Shown: positions 22,452 to 33,880 of the stretch, in pieces
Layout of the letters: the number at the start of each line of letters is the position of its first letter
Position numbering within the stretch: position 1 is the first letter of the stretch
Source: Ctenosaura bakeri
Taxonomy: Eukaryota; Chordata; Lepidosauria; Squamata; Iguanidae
Direction of reading: 5' to 3'
Length of the DNA: 64,000 nucleotides
Assembly (NCBI GenBank): GCA_948474755.1
Contig: CAOLHI010000073.1
Location: 806,001-870,000, forward strand
The notes under the pieces: model-generated
The model's input: only the letters and a program-made list of their open reading frames with translations
Told to the model about the DNA's origin: nothing
The model's database searches: none
Position numbers and translations under genes: made by a program

Positions 22452-22653
22452 GGCCATTTCTGCACTACATTGTTATAGTCCTATTATTCCACTTTCAACA
22501 TTCTATGGAATTCTGGGGTTTGTAGTTTACTGAGGCCAAAGAGCTCTCTGGCTGAGAATTCTAAATGCCCCTCCCTAAACCGCAAACTCCAGGATTCCAT
22601 AGGATGTCGAAAGTGAAATAATCACACTATAAGAATGTAGTGCAGAAATGGCC
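22452..22653. mobile_element. Short GGCC-type MITE, full length
   Basis: A 202-bp foldback element, GGCCATTTCTGCACTACATT to GTAGTGCAGAAATGGCC, with all internal blocks. The flanking triplets TTT and CTT differ at one base. Confidence 0.93.
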
Positions 22654-22882
22654 CTTGTGTGGAAATGGCCTTAGTCTAGACTGCAAAGGTGCTGAACCCT
22701 CAGATAGCTCCTATAAAGTTCAGACTAAAACTTGGGAGATTCACTCTCCCAATCATAATCAAACCACCAGCCACACCTGCTCAGAACTCCACACCTTTGC
22801 TACCTTTTAAGAGAGTCCTTGGTATCAAAGAAGGAATTGGGCATACCAACAAACTGTGAGTTACCTTAAGTTCTGGTTCTGG

Positions 22883-22885
22883 GGA

Positions 22886-22937
<52 letters not shown>

Positions 22938-23010
22938 AAAGAAAAGAAAAGAAAAGAAAAGAAAAGAAAAGAAAAGAAAAGAAAAGAAAAGAAAAGAAAA
23001 AGAGAGAGAA
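22883..23010. repeat. (GAAA)n (GAAAA)n microsatellite
   Basis: About 13 GAAA units followed by about 13 GAAAA units, ending in AGAGAGAGAA. A single A insertion appears to have spread from one point onward. Lysine/arginine-rich and phenylalanine/serine-rich frames across it are artefacts. Confidence 0.97.
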
Positions 23011-24846
23011 GGAGATGGGAAGTGTATTTGGACAGCAGCTCCCTTCAAGTTTTAGCCTGCATTCAATAATAGAGGAGAGATGGGAGCCAAAGACCTAATA
23101 TTTGGGATGGGAACTAAAGTCCAAAAATTTCTGGAGGGCATCATTGTCCCACATGCCCAGTCCCTGGTGTATGAGAAAGTCTACAGAGTCTTCTGAATGA
23201 GGTTTTACACTCAATACAACAATGGTGGAAATGAGTTCTGTAGCATCACTGCAGCATGCCTACAGTCTGGACAACCTTATTTGAACATGGATATTCTCTT
23301 TTCACAGCTAAATGAACTTCTCTCTCTCTCCTCTCTCTCACACACACACACACACACGCACAGAGAGAGAGAGCACACATTCAAGTCCTAAAAGCAACTC
23401 AACTGTGAATTGCTCTGCAAATCTCTACTTCTTATATTTCTAGAGCTTAGAAAAGTGACTTTTTTGGACTATGTCTCCCAGACCCTATGCTGGCTAGGGG
23501 ATTATAGGAGCTGTACTATAAAATGGAAAGGGGAAAGGAAAAAAAAAAAGAAGTCCTGTGGCACTCTGAAGACCAACATGTGGAAATTATTTAAGCATGA
23601 GCCTTTGAGGATTAAAATCTCTTTCCTCAAATGTATTGATGGAATACAATATCCAAGCATACATACATCAGGTATGTATGCTCGGTTACACAGTTGTAGG
23701 GTTGGGATGAGAGTGAATGGGACACAAAAATGACAATAAAGTGACTTTTCCAAACTCTACTTACTGTGTTAGCCAGAAGATACCAGGGGGGTAATGGAAC
23801 ATTTACCAATCCCAGTGTCATACCAACACATTATCACAGGTGCCTTTCCCTTCTATTTATGAAAGATATGATCAGATGGAGCTAGAGAGATGAGTTCGGG
23901 GCTAACTTTTTTATCATGTATAATCAGCATGAATTCCACATGGCCGTCAGGAATTTGAGATCTGTAAGCTTTGCTTGTATCACATTTCCTACTGGAAATC
24001 CCTCCAGCTGGCTCGATGCAGTAATAGGTACCATTTAAACAGCTAATGAAATTCACATGTAACTGTTGGGAAGATAATTGACACGTTTTAGATTTTGTGA
24101 TATGTGCCGACTCTTGTGCAGCTGGACGTGTATAAACTGCAGCAGCAGCAGCTGTATTTTTAAGACATTTTTCAAAGATAATTCTTTAACTCTTGTGTGT
24201 GCTAAGCAAACAAATGGATTACGTCTTCCTCCTACAAGGAGCTCATTTTCCCACCTGAGTGAAGTGGGAAATGGTTGTTTGGATCGTAATTAAAGCAAAA
24301 GATGAAATTCTCCTCTTTGCACAGGAAGCACATGCCGCTGGGCTAGTTTTATACCATCACGTGAGAAGAGAGGTGAAGCCAACAGGTGCAATTATAACTT
24401 TTTACTGCCATGTTTGGCTGAAAACAAACCAAAGAGCTGAGCAGAAGGGGGAAAAGTATTGTCATACATACCAGGTACCCATTAACCCCCATTAATACTT
24501 CTTTTCACTTTCCCCATCCTCCTCCCTGAGAAGTGGAGTCTCCTCACAGCAGTACCTATGAGGCATCTGAGGGACAGTATTGGTAGTTTGTTTCTTTTTA
24601 TTGTGCTTCAGTTCTGGAAGGAGATTTATTACCTCATTTGAACTGAATTCTTCTTTTGCTCAGTCAAGAGAAATCTTGTTATGTTGGTGTAAAAGAAGAG
24701 CCAGGGATCTCTTTCAGCACAGGGACTGAACTTCTCAGCGGCCACTTTCCAGTACTGGGTGTGGAAGTGGGAGTAAAGACCAAAAAAAAAATGGTGAATA
24801 AAAAAAATAGCTAGCATATTTTAGCTCAGCTAGTAACTAACTCTTA
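23011..24846. other. Mixed noncoding stretch
   Basis: A (TC)n(CA)n(GA)n tract at 23319-23374. Positions 23540-23640 (GAAGTCCTGTGGCACTCTGA, GAGCCTTTGAGGATTAAAAT) resemble an abundant reptile repeat with CACCTTAAAGAC...TTTCGTGGA texture; family uncertain. Positions about 24080-24470 are complex and non-repetitive. No exon established. Confidence 0.35.
23319..23374. repeat. (TC)n(CA)n(GA)n microsatellite
   Basis: Three dinucleotide runs in series. Confidence 0.9.
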
Positions 24847-25020
24847 GGCCATTTCCACACTAGCCTGTTTTAGCATGATGATTCCACTTTCAACATCCTC
24901 TGGAATCCTGGGGTTTGCAGTTTCGGCTGGCCGGCCCCTCCCAAAACTGCAAACCCCAGGATTGCAGAGGATGTTGAAAGTGGAATCATCACGCTATAAC
25001 AGGCTAGTGTGAAAATGGCC
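24847..25020. mobile_element. Short GGCC-type MITE, near-perfect hairpin
   Basis: A 174-bp element. The left 86 bp and the reverse complement of the right 86 bp differ at only a few positions. TTA flanks both sides (24844-24846 and 25021-25023). The centre reads GGCTGGCCGGCCCC. The higher symmetry and different centre set it apart from the ~200-bp copies. Confidence 0.95.
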
Positions 25021-25074
25021 TTAGAAAAGGCTCTTCCTAGGTCCATATGGAAACTGGGGAACTACCTAATAGTG

Positions 25075-25980
25075 TGTTTCCCTGGCTTCTGGGGGTTCCC
25101 ATGGGGACACCTTGATTTGCTCCAAAAATGCTAAGATTGGGGAAGTTAGCAGAGCATGGGCTATAGCAAAATGAGGGGCAGGGTAACCCAGCAGGATCTT
25201 TTACCCAACTTTATGGAGTGAAGCCAAGTAAAAATCCAGACAAATGTTCAAAACAAATGAATTTTATTAAAAGAGTATAGTATCATGCACCAATGTACTC
25301 ACTCACTCATGTACACAAGGCCTATTGAAAAGGAAAAGAAGTGAAAAATGGATAGGGGATATAGCAAAGGGAATGTAGAGGCAGTGATACTGCACCTATC
25401 CTGAAGTCTTCAGTCCAGGAAGCAGCAAGAAGAATGGAGCTCAGCAAAGAGACGGCTGAGGGGATCACTCAACTAACAGAGTGCCAGTCTGCTAGCGTGG
25501 CAAGAAGTTCTCTGAAGAGATCCTCAAAAACTAGGACTACTTATAGGGCAGAATGTACCTCGAGGATAGGCCCTCTCCCGGGAAGAACAATGGCCAAAAC
25601 AAAGGAAGGAATGCCATTCAATGGTAAGTGGGTTGCAGTATTGTTTCAAGTAGGGTTGCAGTCAAGTAGGGTTGCAACATTGGTTTATGTAGATGGACCT
25701 CACTTTATAGGATTTTTCCAGAGTCAAAGTTGGTCAACCTGGGGAAAACATGCTAATCCCTCAAGTTGGCTACTCTTGGCTGAGGATCCTTTGTTTATGT
25801 GGATGTGTACAGTCTGAGGTCTCCTTGGGCTACATGACTGGGGATTTTTCTGGTCTTGACCTGATTTCGGTTGTTCAACCTCTTTGCCTACGTGCCCATC
25901 CGGGCAACTTCTCTGGCATGGTGGGTATATTTGATATCAAATTTATAGTCTCTGGGATAGGGTATGCCAGTGGGGTAACA
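25075..25980 (-). mobile_element. Solo LTR, copy 3 (divergent)
   Basis: A 906-bp LTR on the minus strand, beginning TGTTTCCC and ending GGGGTAACA in + coordinates. AGTG flanks both ends (25071-25074 and 25981-25984), a perfect 4-bp duplication. On the minus strand there is a TATA box at 25539-25545 and an AATAAA at 25263-25268. It shares block order with copies 1 and 4 (TTGGGGAAGTTAGC, AATTTTATTAA, CTGCACCTATCCTGAAG) but is clearly more diverged, so it represents a sister LTR family. No internal retroviral sequence. Confidence 0.88.
25539..25545 (-). promoter_or_regulatory. LTR TATA box, copy 3
   Basis: TATAAGT on the minus strand, at the same relative place as in the other LTR copies. Confidence 0.55.
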
Positions 25981-26768
25981 AGTGGTAGGGGCTTAGCCAT
26001 TTGGGGAAGCTGAGGGCTGTAATGGGACCCATGAAGGGCCAAATCTGGCCCCAAGGACTGATATTTCTCACCTCTGGTCTATAAGTTCACTGGTGGAACT
26101 ATCAAATTTCTACTTTGAGTAGTCTTCAGCTTGCATCCACCTTAAGGGCGATTCATTCAATATGTCTTCAGTACCTTGTGAATACATTTGTTTGAATACA
26201 AATTTAGAAGGCTTTAGAAGACAGAGCTGGAGAAGCAGGACACATCATTGTGTCCATCTTTTGGAAATCTACTTTCTTGTCTTTGAAAGGGGTTGTCTTC
26301 TCTTTGAAAAGGGTTGAGCATCACTTTGCTTCTACCTCCTAAGAAACAAGAGTTGTCATTTCTCACTCTGGAGACTGTGTCTGTTTCTTCATCACTATGG
26401 TGACAAATTAGGCATTGCACGAGAATTGTTCATTTAACAATAATTGCACCATTCCAAGCATGGACAGAAATGTGATGCAGAAGTACAGCTCTGCAGTTGT
26501 CATGAGTGTTACATGGAAGGGACTTGCGAAAGAAAGTATAAACATTTATCTGTGGGTTATTCTTCTGCAGAATCAAAACATGTATGGGAGGATTGTTCTG
26601 GTGGTGAGCCCACCCCAACTCAGAGAAAGGGGAGTTAAGTACTCGCTTTATTCCTCCCTGATGTCCTTTGCAAGCACCACTACAAATCTGCTCCAAAGGT
26701 TTGGGGACTCTCCAAAACATGGGAGATCGCACAGGAGACTGCAGGAAAATGGAAAATATCAACTTTCC

Positions 26769-26804
26769 CTCTCTCTCTCTCTGCGTGTGTGTGTGTGTGT
26801 GTGT
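26769..26804. repeat. (CT)n(GT)n microsatellite
   Basis: About seven CT units, a GCG break, then about ten GT units. Confidence 0.92.
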
Positions 26805-27419
26805 CACATATACATGTGGGCACTCACACTCCTGTATGACTAGCAGCCTCTGCAGGATTATCAGCTCTTTTGTAAATGGAATAAGTATTTCTATTTGGGA
26901 TCCTTACATTCTGACCTATAATAGCCATCTTCATTTGAAAACAGTAATCGGTTCTTTATATTCTGCAGAGGATATGTATGCAGATTTGTGAGCCTGCTGT
27001 GGCTTGGAAAAGTCTGGACCAAGAATTTATTTAAAGAGGGCTGAGTGGGTTTTGCTTTTTGTTTTCTTTTGCTTTGGAATTGATTTTGATAATAGCAGGA
27101 TATTGTGGGGGCAAAGCAGAATGAAACTTTGTTTCCTCCTGCAATTTAGTGCACAAACCCAAACAGGATTCATGGTTTGAATTTATTACCTAAAGGGTCT
27201 TCCTGAAATTAGTCAAGTATATTCACATTTCTGCTTCCCCTCTGCATTTTCTGCATTCTTTCTCTGCAAGATATGAATTCTCACTTATTCCCCCACCCTA
27301 AATCCCTGATTACTTTTTAAACAATCATACATCCCACATAGTTACTAGACAGTCTTATCCAAAAAATCCACTTCTTTATAGCCCATCAATTTCTATAAAA
27401 AAGAGTAGTTCACCAGCAG

Positions 27420-27550
27420 TGGTCTACATCTTCTAGATGTTTTGGTTTTCATCGCCCACAGTCCTCAGCCAGTCTGGCCACTTGTAATGGATTATGGGAT
27501 TTATAATCCAAAATATCTAGTGAATCAAACATTCCCCACCTTTGGTCTAC
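27420..27550. mobile_element. Foldback element of the TCTAGATGTTTTGG type
   Basis: CAGTGGTCTACATCTTCTAG at the left and CCCACCTTTGGTCTACAGTA at the right form imperfect inverted arms. ATGTTTTGGTTTTCATCGCC pairs with ATTTATAATCCAAAATATC. It is a short decayed MITE, like those at 14785 and 62495. Confidence 0.65.
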
Positions 27551-28284
27551 AGTATATTTTCTGATAGCCTCTGAGGTTACAACCAATTTAGTGGGAAATG
27601 TTGAAGATGAAGTAATGGAGTATGAATCATCAAAATCAGAACCCTGTTCTTTCTGCTTTTGAACAAAACTGTGCTAAATATATAGGAAATGGGAATGGGA
27701 AAGTGTTTATGAATACATATGTCAGATCAGCCATGAATATAATATCTTCATTGACAAATGTCTCAGTGATAGGGGAACGTATGCAAATATCGGTCAGTGT
27801 CAATCAATTTTATGGCATGCAAGTTGAAACCATAAGTTCTGGTCAATTTTAGTGGAAATTTTAAAAAGTTAAACATACTGATCCAGTCAATTCCATGAGT
27901 GCACACTTTACTACTAGAACTGTTAAAGCATTTACTTTTAATGTTTTGACAATCCTGGTGAGTTAGTCTGCTTGATTGGTTACAGTTAGAGCCATACCAG
28001 CAGTAATTTGTTCACTTGCTTAACCAAAGTTCTGTCAGAGGTTCCTTTCAACAAAGGTGCAAGAAATGTTTCCCAGGGACTGATACATGAATTCCAAAAC
28101 ACGCAGTCAATATCTTCTGCTTGTGGCACTCTAGAAAAATGTAAAGATTGGGATTTGAGTATGTTTGTGTACTTCCTGTTCAAACAAGAAGCATGGTCCC
28201 AAAATGTAATTCTCCAGATGGCTCCCACAACTTAAAATGAGTCAAGGAACTGAAAAAATGAGGGGGGGGGTAAAATTGCCCTCT

Positions 28285-28510
28285 GTGTGTGGGTGTGTAT
28301 GTCCTCAAGTCATCTATTGACTTACGGTAAGCCTATCGTTTTCACTGGGTTTTCTTAGCCAATGAATTACTCAGAGGTGGTTTTGCCAGTTCCTTCTTCT
28401 GAAATATAGCCTACAGCACCTGTGATTCATTGGCAGTCTCCCATCCAGGTACTAACCAGAGCTAACCCTTCTTAGGTTCTGAGATCAGACAAGAGCTGTT
28501 ACCTTTAGGA
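28285..28510 (-). mobile_element. 5S-rRNA-derived SINE, tail type A
   Basis: The minus strand reads TGTCTGATCTCAGAACCTAAG and GGTTAGTACCTGGATGGGAG, the internal promoter half of 5S rRNA, then a tail ending GTCAATAGATGACTTGAGG. The head occupies about 28437-28510 and the tail 28285-28436. The 5S part has several substitutions and the first third is missing, so it is a retroposon, not a 5S gene. Confidence 0.85.
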
Positions 28511-29437
28511 TATGTATACCTCTTCAGTCCTGTTGGCTGACTGGTTTGCACAGCCTTATTAACAACCTGTGAGTATAACCAATCTCCAGAGTTTTGGTCA
28601 ACTAGATGAAAGCAAGGCAATGAAAGAAAAATGTGCCAGTCTTTCAGAAGTGGAATACGACCAGACGTATGCCTTCTTTTGTTCCAAACAGAAGAGTTTA
28701 ACTAGATAGTGGATAGAGGATATCAATCAGCCTTTTCCAAGTAAAAACAAACTGCCTTGTTCACTTTTATACAGATTAGGAATGGAAAACAATTTCATTG
28801 GACTCAGAAGTCTCAATAAAAGTAGCATTTTCACAGCTTCTAAGCAATGTGGTAACAAAACACAGGGAAAAAAGGAACTTATTTGAACTGTGGTGTTGAA
28901 GGAAATTTGACAGGCATTCTGCTCTTTCATCTGTTCTTCTTGCCTACTGAGGCTCACTTGGAACCACTCACAAAAGCACCCTGCTTGCAAAGTGAGCTGG
29001 GGAGGGAGGCACTAACTGAGAGACTTTGCAAGCAGCACATGGATGGGTGGTCCCAAGTGAGCCTCTGCAAGTCCTTCATGCTCCCTGCAGTACAATACAT
29101 TGGTTCCACTTTTCAACCAATTCTATTTTCTGACAGTGCTCCAGTCCCTAACCTGTAGGGGAAGCATGCACATACTACTTTAAAGGTACTCAACTGGCAA
29201 CCAGAATGGTAGAGTTGGGATGGAGCTTCAGGAGAAGTTTGGAATTATCCGCTGGCAATTACTGCTGAAATGTTGCGTCCTCTGTGGCAATTGCACAAGA
29301 ATTTCCTTGTAGCATTTTCATTCCATCACAAGGCATCTCAATCAAGACAAGTTTCTTATCAGACTAGGCATGGCTCAGTGTAGAGTAGGATGTGAACCTA
29401 ACTTAGGCAGACCCATATGTCACAACTCTCACAAGAC
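28511..29437. other. Unassigned noncoding stretch
   Basis: No nameable repeat or exon. Confidence 0.35.
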
Positions 29438-29440
29438 TTA

Positions 29441-29970
29441 GGCTCTTTCTGCACGAGGCGAGTGAATCGCTCCGTGCCGTTACTTACTGGCTCTTCTTGG
29501 GTTCGAAGTAACGCAGACTTTCCCTGGAGCCCTTCTGCAGGGCTCCTCCATTAGTGCAGGGCAAACCGGAGCAGTGCGAGGTCTGTAGATCCGCACTGGT
29601 CCGGCTCAAAATGGCGGCTTCCTGTGGCTTCCGGCTCAAAATGGCGGCTTCCGGTGTCTTCGTGGGAGTGGACCAACCGCTGACACTGGCCACACCCACA
29701 GCCCACTTTCCACTGATCACAGGCTCACATTGGTGCGAGCCTGCGCATCTGCACAGGTAAGTAGGAACGCAATGGCGTGTTCCAGAAAATGTAAAGACCA
29801 GATTTTTCCAGGTTTTACTTAGCACACTGGAGGACTACTTGGGGGTGGGTTGGATCGGACTAAAGTGCAGAACTAAGTTAAATAGTCTGCACCTAGTCCG
29901 ATCCAAGATGCGGACAACCTCCGTGCCAGGATGCCTTGGCCAGTTTTAACTACCTCGTGCGGAAAGGGCC
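29441..29970. mobile_element. Long GGCC-type element with doubled 30-bp GC-rich motif
   Basis: Ends GGCTCTTTCTGCACGAGG and CCTCGTGCGGAAAGGGCC are inverted copies. TTA flanks both (29438-29440 and 29971-29973). The 530-bp GC-rich interior is unlike the short MITE. A 30-bp unit is repeated in tandem at 29601-29630 and 29631-29660, each holding AAAATGGCGGC, which fits the consensus of the YY1 zinc-finger factor, beside a GCTTCC(T/G)G ETS-like word. No transposase. Confidence 0.9.
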
Positions 29971-29973
29971 TTA

Positions 29974-30296
29974 GTCTTTAAAGACCTCCCTAAAGTCATT
30001 GAGTACCTTGTGGGGAGCAGACAGGAACAAAGAATTGTCTGATATCTATCAGGCACCTCAGCACTGATGTAATTATTGCTCATTTTGCAAGGATGTATCC
30101 ACACGCCTCTCCAATCCTGCCTTCTCCCCAAGAGCACAGAAAGGCCATGAGGAGGTGGGCCTTCAGAGATAATATAGTAAGCCCAAGGAGGCTTTGGGCA
30201 CTTCATCACTATGCTAAACTTCACAGCACCCAAAAATGGACATGCCCAGGCACAAGGGAAATTTATGTCCCTAACTGAGTGCCAGGCTATCCTTCT
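29974..30296. other. Unassigned noncoding stretch
   Basis: Nothing recognised. Confidence 0.35.
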
Positions 30297-31030
30297 TCAT
30301 TTCTTTCCAGGAAGAGTTCTGTTTAGAAATCCAAATTTCAAGATATTGAACCTTTGTTTCTCTTTTGAATCCTGATTTTTAACTAATTCTTCTTCCTGTT
30401 TTCTCACATTCTTTGTTAAAATCGCTGTCTTTTCTCTGTTGACTTTAACACCAGACACCTCACCAAATTCTTTTAGTACTTGAATTAATTTTTCCAAACT
30501 TTGCATCGGATCATCTAAAAAAAGAACCAAATCACCAGCAAAAGCATTCAACTTGTAGTTATGTCCTTCTATTTGCATACCTTTTATTGCTCTGTCTCTC
30601 TGAAAGGTTCTGTTTAATGTCTCCAAAATCATAATGAATAAGAGGGGTGAAAGAGGACATCCTTGTCTGTTGCATTTTTGATCTTGAAAGTTTTTGCCTT
30701 TTCTCTGTTAATCAGAATTTGATCTTCTTGATCTTCTTAGATGGCCTCTATCCATGATGGGGGGGGGGTTAATTGTGAATCCATTCTCTTCAACATCTCT
30801 TTTAGGAATGGCCATTTTACCATAATAAAAGCCTTTTCAGAGTCCACAAAAACTACTGCTATTTTTTTTCATTATGTTTTTCATAGTACTCAATTATATT
30901 AATTAAGTACGGTCCTAGTATTATTTTTAAATAATCTTTTCAGCAAGAAGCCATTCTGATCCTCATGTATTATAGCAAAAGATTATTATTTTTATCTTTC
31001 CACCAATATAAGTGAGGGAAACCTTATGTC
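30297..31030 (-). mobile_element. L1 LINE reverse-transcriptase fragment
   Basis: Minus-strand translation gives GCPLSPLLFIMILE, then EGHNYKLNAFAGDLVLF and VSGVKVNREKTAIL, the central reverse-transcriptase blocks of L1 ORF2. Further upstream (30800-30870) a shifted frame gives VVFVDSEKAF. The catalytic FADD is FAGD here (codon GGT at 30534-30536 on the minus strand), and a frameshift lies near 30700. Both ends are truncated and no duplication is visible. Confidence 0.88.
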
Positions 31031-31753
31031 CTCACATTACTTGAATACTATGTACTTGCTATGAGAATGTAAATATTTGATTATTTCATCCTTGCATATA
31101 AGGATGAATAATTTCTTAGGTTTTTTCCCCACTGTGGGAGAAAAATAATATTTCTCATCCAGTACTCATACATCTGGAAAAGTTTTAGGAAAGCACTCTG
31201 TGATTATTTTTATATACATGGGCTTTTTTAGGGTTTGTACTTTGTTTATGCAAAAAGTACATTTTTTCATGCAAAGAATCCTTTCCAGAATACACATTTT
31301 TATGCAAAATTCAAGGGATTTATTACTTTTGCACCAAAAATGATGTGGGCTTCAAAAAGCTTTTCTCTGCATGAAAAAACTGTGAAAAACATAGTTTATA
31401 TGTGTGCAGGAACACGGACACTGATGTCTAGAAACTGACATGTCTTTAATGCAGGGTTGTTGTTATCGCTCTCTCTCTCTCTCATACACACACACTCATA
31501 CCCTTACCTGGAAGCAGATTTTTTTATGTGAAAAATGTCAGTTTTGCACAAAAAAGCACTATTTTTGCACAAACATTCATGTATTTCTGTGCAAGTTAAT
31601 TTCCCCAAGCACTTTGGGATGCATGTCTACCAGGCATGAATTGCTCAAAAAAATTTCACCACTGTGTTATTCTTCCTAACTGAGTTTCCCAAGTGTTGGG
31701 AAATTTCTTCAGTCAGGAAACAAATAAACACCAGATATTTTCCCTCCCATCCC
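31031..31753. other. Unassigned noncoding stretch
   Basis: Several GCAAAA and TTTTTGCAC words recur between 31240 and 31600, giving a loosely periodic AT-rich texture. A (CT)n(CA)n tract lies at 31470-31495. No exon. Confidence 0.35.
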
Positions 31754-31936
31754 TTGTTGTTGCTGGTGTTGTGTGCCTTCAAGTAGTTTCTGACTAACAG
31801 AGACCCTGAGATGACCCTATTGTGGAGTTTTCTGGAGGCTGACTGTGTGTGATGCACCCAGTGGGTTTCCCTGGCCAAGCAAAGAATTGAACTCCAGGGT
31901 CGTAGTTCAATGCTCAAACCACTACACTTTGCTGGA
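31754..31936 (-). mobile_element. tRNA-derived SINE
   Basis: Minus orientation. The + strand shows GTTGTGTGCCTTCAAGTAG, GGAGTTTTCTGGAGGCTGA, ATGCACCCAGTGGGTTTCC and CAATGCTCAAACCACTACAC. Near full length. Confidence 0.88.
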
Positions 31937-33872
31937 TACTCCCTACTAACTAGACGAAATAATTCTACAGGTTGATTTGTTGCATAGGCAAAAAGATCGT
32001 TCCTCCCTTAACTCTTCTCTTAACTCCATATTGAAAGATGTGACACTCCACACTGCCATCTCTTCTACAAATGATCACTTGGACACTTTAGGAAGAGAGA
32101 TTAGGGGCTGAAGAACTGCTATGTGAAATCTTCCTCAAACTGTTCCACATGACAGCTGCCTCTATGTGGCAATCCAAAGGGGTTCCCTCAATCATTATAC
32201 TCTATTCTATGGCAGTGGTATTTTGGAATGAAGGTGTATATTTAGTTCCCTTAAATCTAAACTTGCAAAACAAAAGAGAATTCTACATTTTGCACCCAAT
32301 GACCAATTTGTTGCAATGAAAGTGTGAGGGAAATTACCTTATTACCAGCTTTTGAATGTCAGCTGGCATACTCCATTTGAGGGTAATGTGTCTTAATTAT
32401 ATCGCTAGTCTTCCAAACACATTCTCAAAGTCTGCTACATGTGGCATTTACAGTTGCCATAATAACGCAACAGAGCATCAAGAAGCACAGCATAAGCACA
32501 CCTCTGACCAGCAAGTGACCCACTAATTAGCAGATGTACGAGGTTAATGAAGGTAGCGCTTCACACTGTGAGGTGTGTTACCATGGTGAACTCCGACCCC
32601 AGTAAACTGGGAAATCTATGCCAGGAAGTGTTTACACAATCAGCTGTGGTGGCTAAACAAAAATAGAAGAGAAAGCCTTCTTTTCTGTTAATATTATTCT
32701 GAGAGTAAAATGAGAAGCCCCTTTAATTTTACACGCATCAATTATCATGGAGGCTGAATCATAACTAGGGCCAGTGTTTGGAAACTATATCAATTAGCTT
32801 CTGGTTGGTGTGGAATATCATTGTAACTTCTTTCTGTTATTTATGCCTAGAGGCAAATCTTGTCATCATTGTTGTCGTCGTCCTCCTCCTCCTCCTCCAA
32901 AAAATGTTTAATACAGAAAGAGGAGGTTAAAAGAAACCTGGAGGCTTCACTGTAATAGATATGAAACTGAATTAGACCTGAATGTATTTGGGCTTACTAT
33001 TTTTGCTTAAAGGATCTTAAGAGTAAATCTTGCATTATGTTTTTATTTTCTTCTTAGGACATCATAACTTCGATATGTGGGCAACTTGGCACTCCATTCA
33101 AGCCATTGCTCTGGAAAAGCATCATATCCTTTAGATGGCATGTGTGCAGCAGGATTGTTTGGGAGTAAGCTCTTCTTCCACCAGCCATTTCCAGCAGTCG
33201 GCTCTCAGCACTTTCGCAATGAGATCCCCTCAGTTTGACAGATTGTCTTCCTTCATTATGGATTTAGCATGGACTGTGAATTTCTGAGTTAAAGAGAAAT
33301 ACACCTACATGGAATATTGTTTAATATATTTCATCCCTTCTCTGGTGCCACACAGTCTTCTCCTGATTGGAAAGTCCATATGTCTTAGTAGTGAACCGGG
33401 TGCAAGTATGAAAAGCAGCCAATAGAACCGCAGAACATTGTTGTTAGAGGCTTATAAGTTGACATGTGTCTTACTTCATCATGCAATTATATTGTTTATT
33501 TTTTTTTAAAAAAAAATCCTAATACAAGGAAGAAACCTCAGCCACAGCTCTGCTGTATGACCTCTTCTCATGACGGCACAGTCTCTGGTAGCCAGAGTAA
33601 TATGATTTGCCTGTGCTGCTCAGCAGAAGTTGGAAAAGTTCCTTTTTAAACTACATGTCCCTGACTCCCTCAGTCAGCATGAACAGTAACATACTGCCTG
33701 GGGGATTTTGGAAGTTACTTTTTACAAGGCTGTTGTTCTGAATCCCAACCAAAGTAAACCAGGCTGTGCTTTACAGACTGTATTCAGGAATGCCAGCAAT
33801 TTCCAACTTCCCTTCCATCATACTTTTTGACAGTTGGAAAGTAATAGTATTCTAGAGTTCAACCTTCATACT
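31937..33872. other. Unassigned stretch, possible conserved noncoding DNA
   Basis: Positions about 32330-32790 are complex, evenly composed sequence with no repeat similarity, including CACTAATTAGCAG and GAAGTGTTTACAC words. A (TCC)n run at 32880-32898 and an A/T run at 33499-33517 follow. Positions 33620-33720 have an eroded hairpin element (AAACTACATGTCCCTGAC). No exon recognised. Confidence 0.35.
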
Positions 33873-33880
33873 ATCTAAAA

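Larger units (their letters stand above)
25985..28284. other. Mostly unassigned noncoding stretch
   Basis: Holds a (CT)n(GT)n tract at 26769-26804 and a hairpin element at 27420-27550. The frames at 26415-26843 and on its minus strand run through the microsatellite and have no domain. Nothing else recognised. Confidence 0.35.

Noticed and set aside
22856..23098. Lysine/arginine-rich frame and the opposite Phe/Ser-rich frame
   Set aside because: Both are translations of the GAAA/GAAAA microsatellite.
28437..28510. 5S rRNA gene
   Set aside because: Only part of the 5S sequence is present, with substitutions and a SINE tail attached; the same holds for 43812, 44452 and 62611.
29484..29825. 113-codon minus-strand frame with repeated SRKPQEAAILSR texture
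   Set aside because: The repetition comes from the 30-bp tandem unit inside the GGCC-type element.
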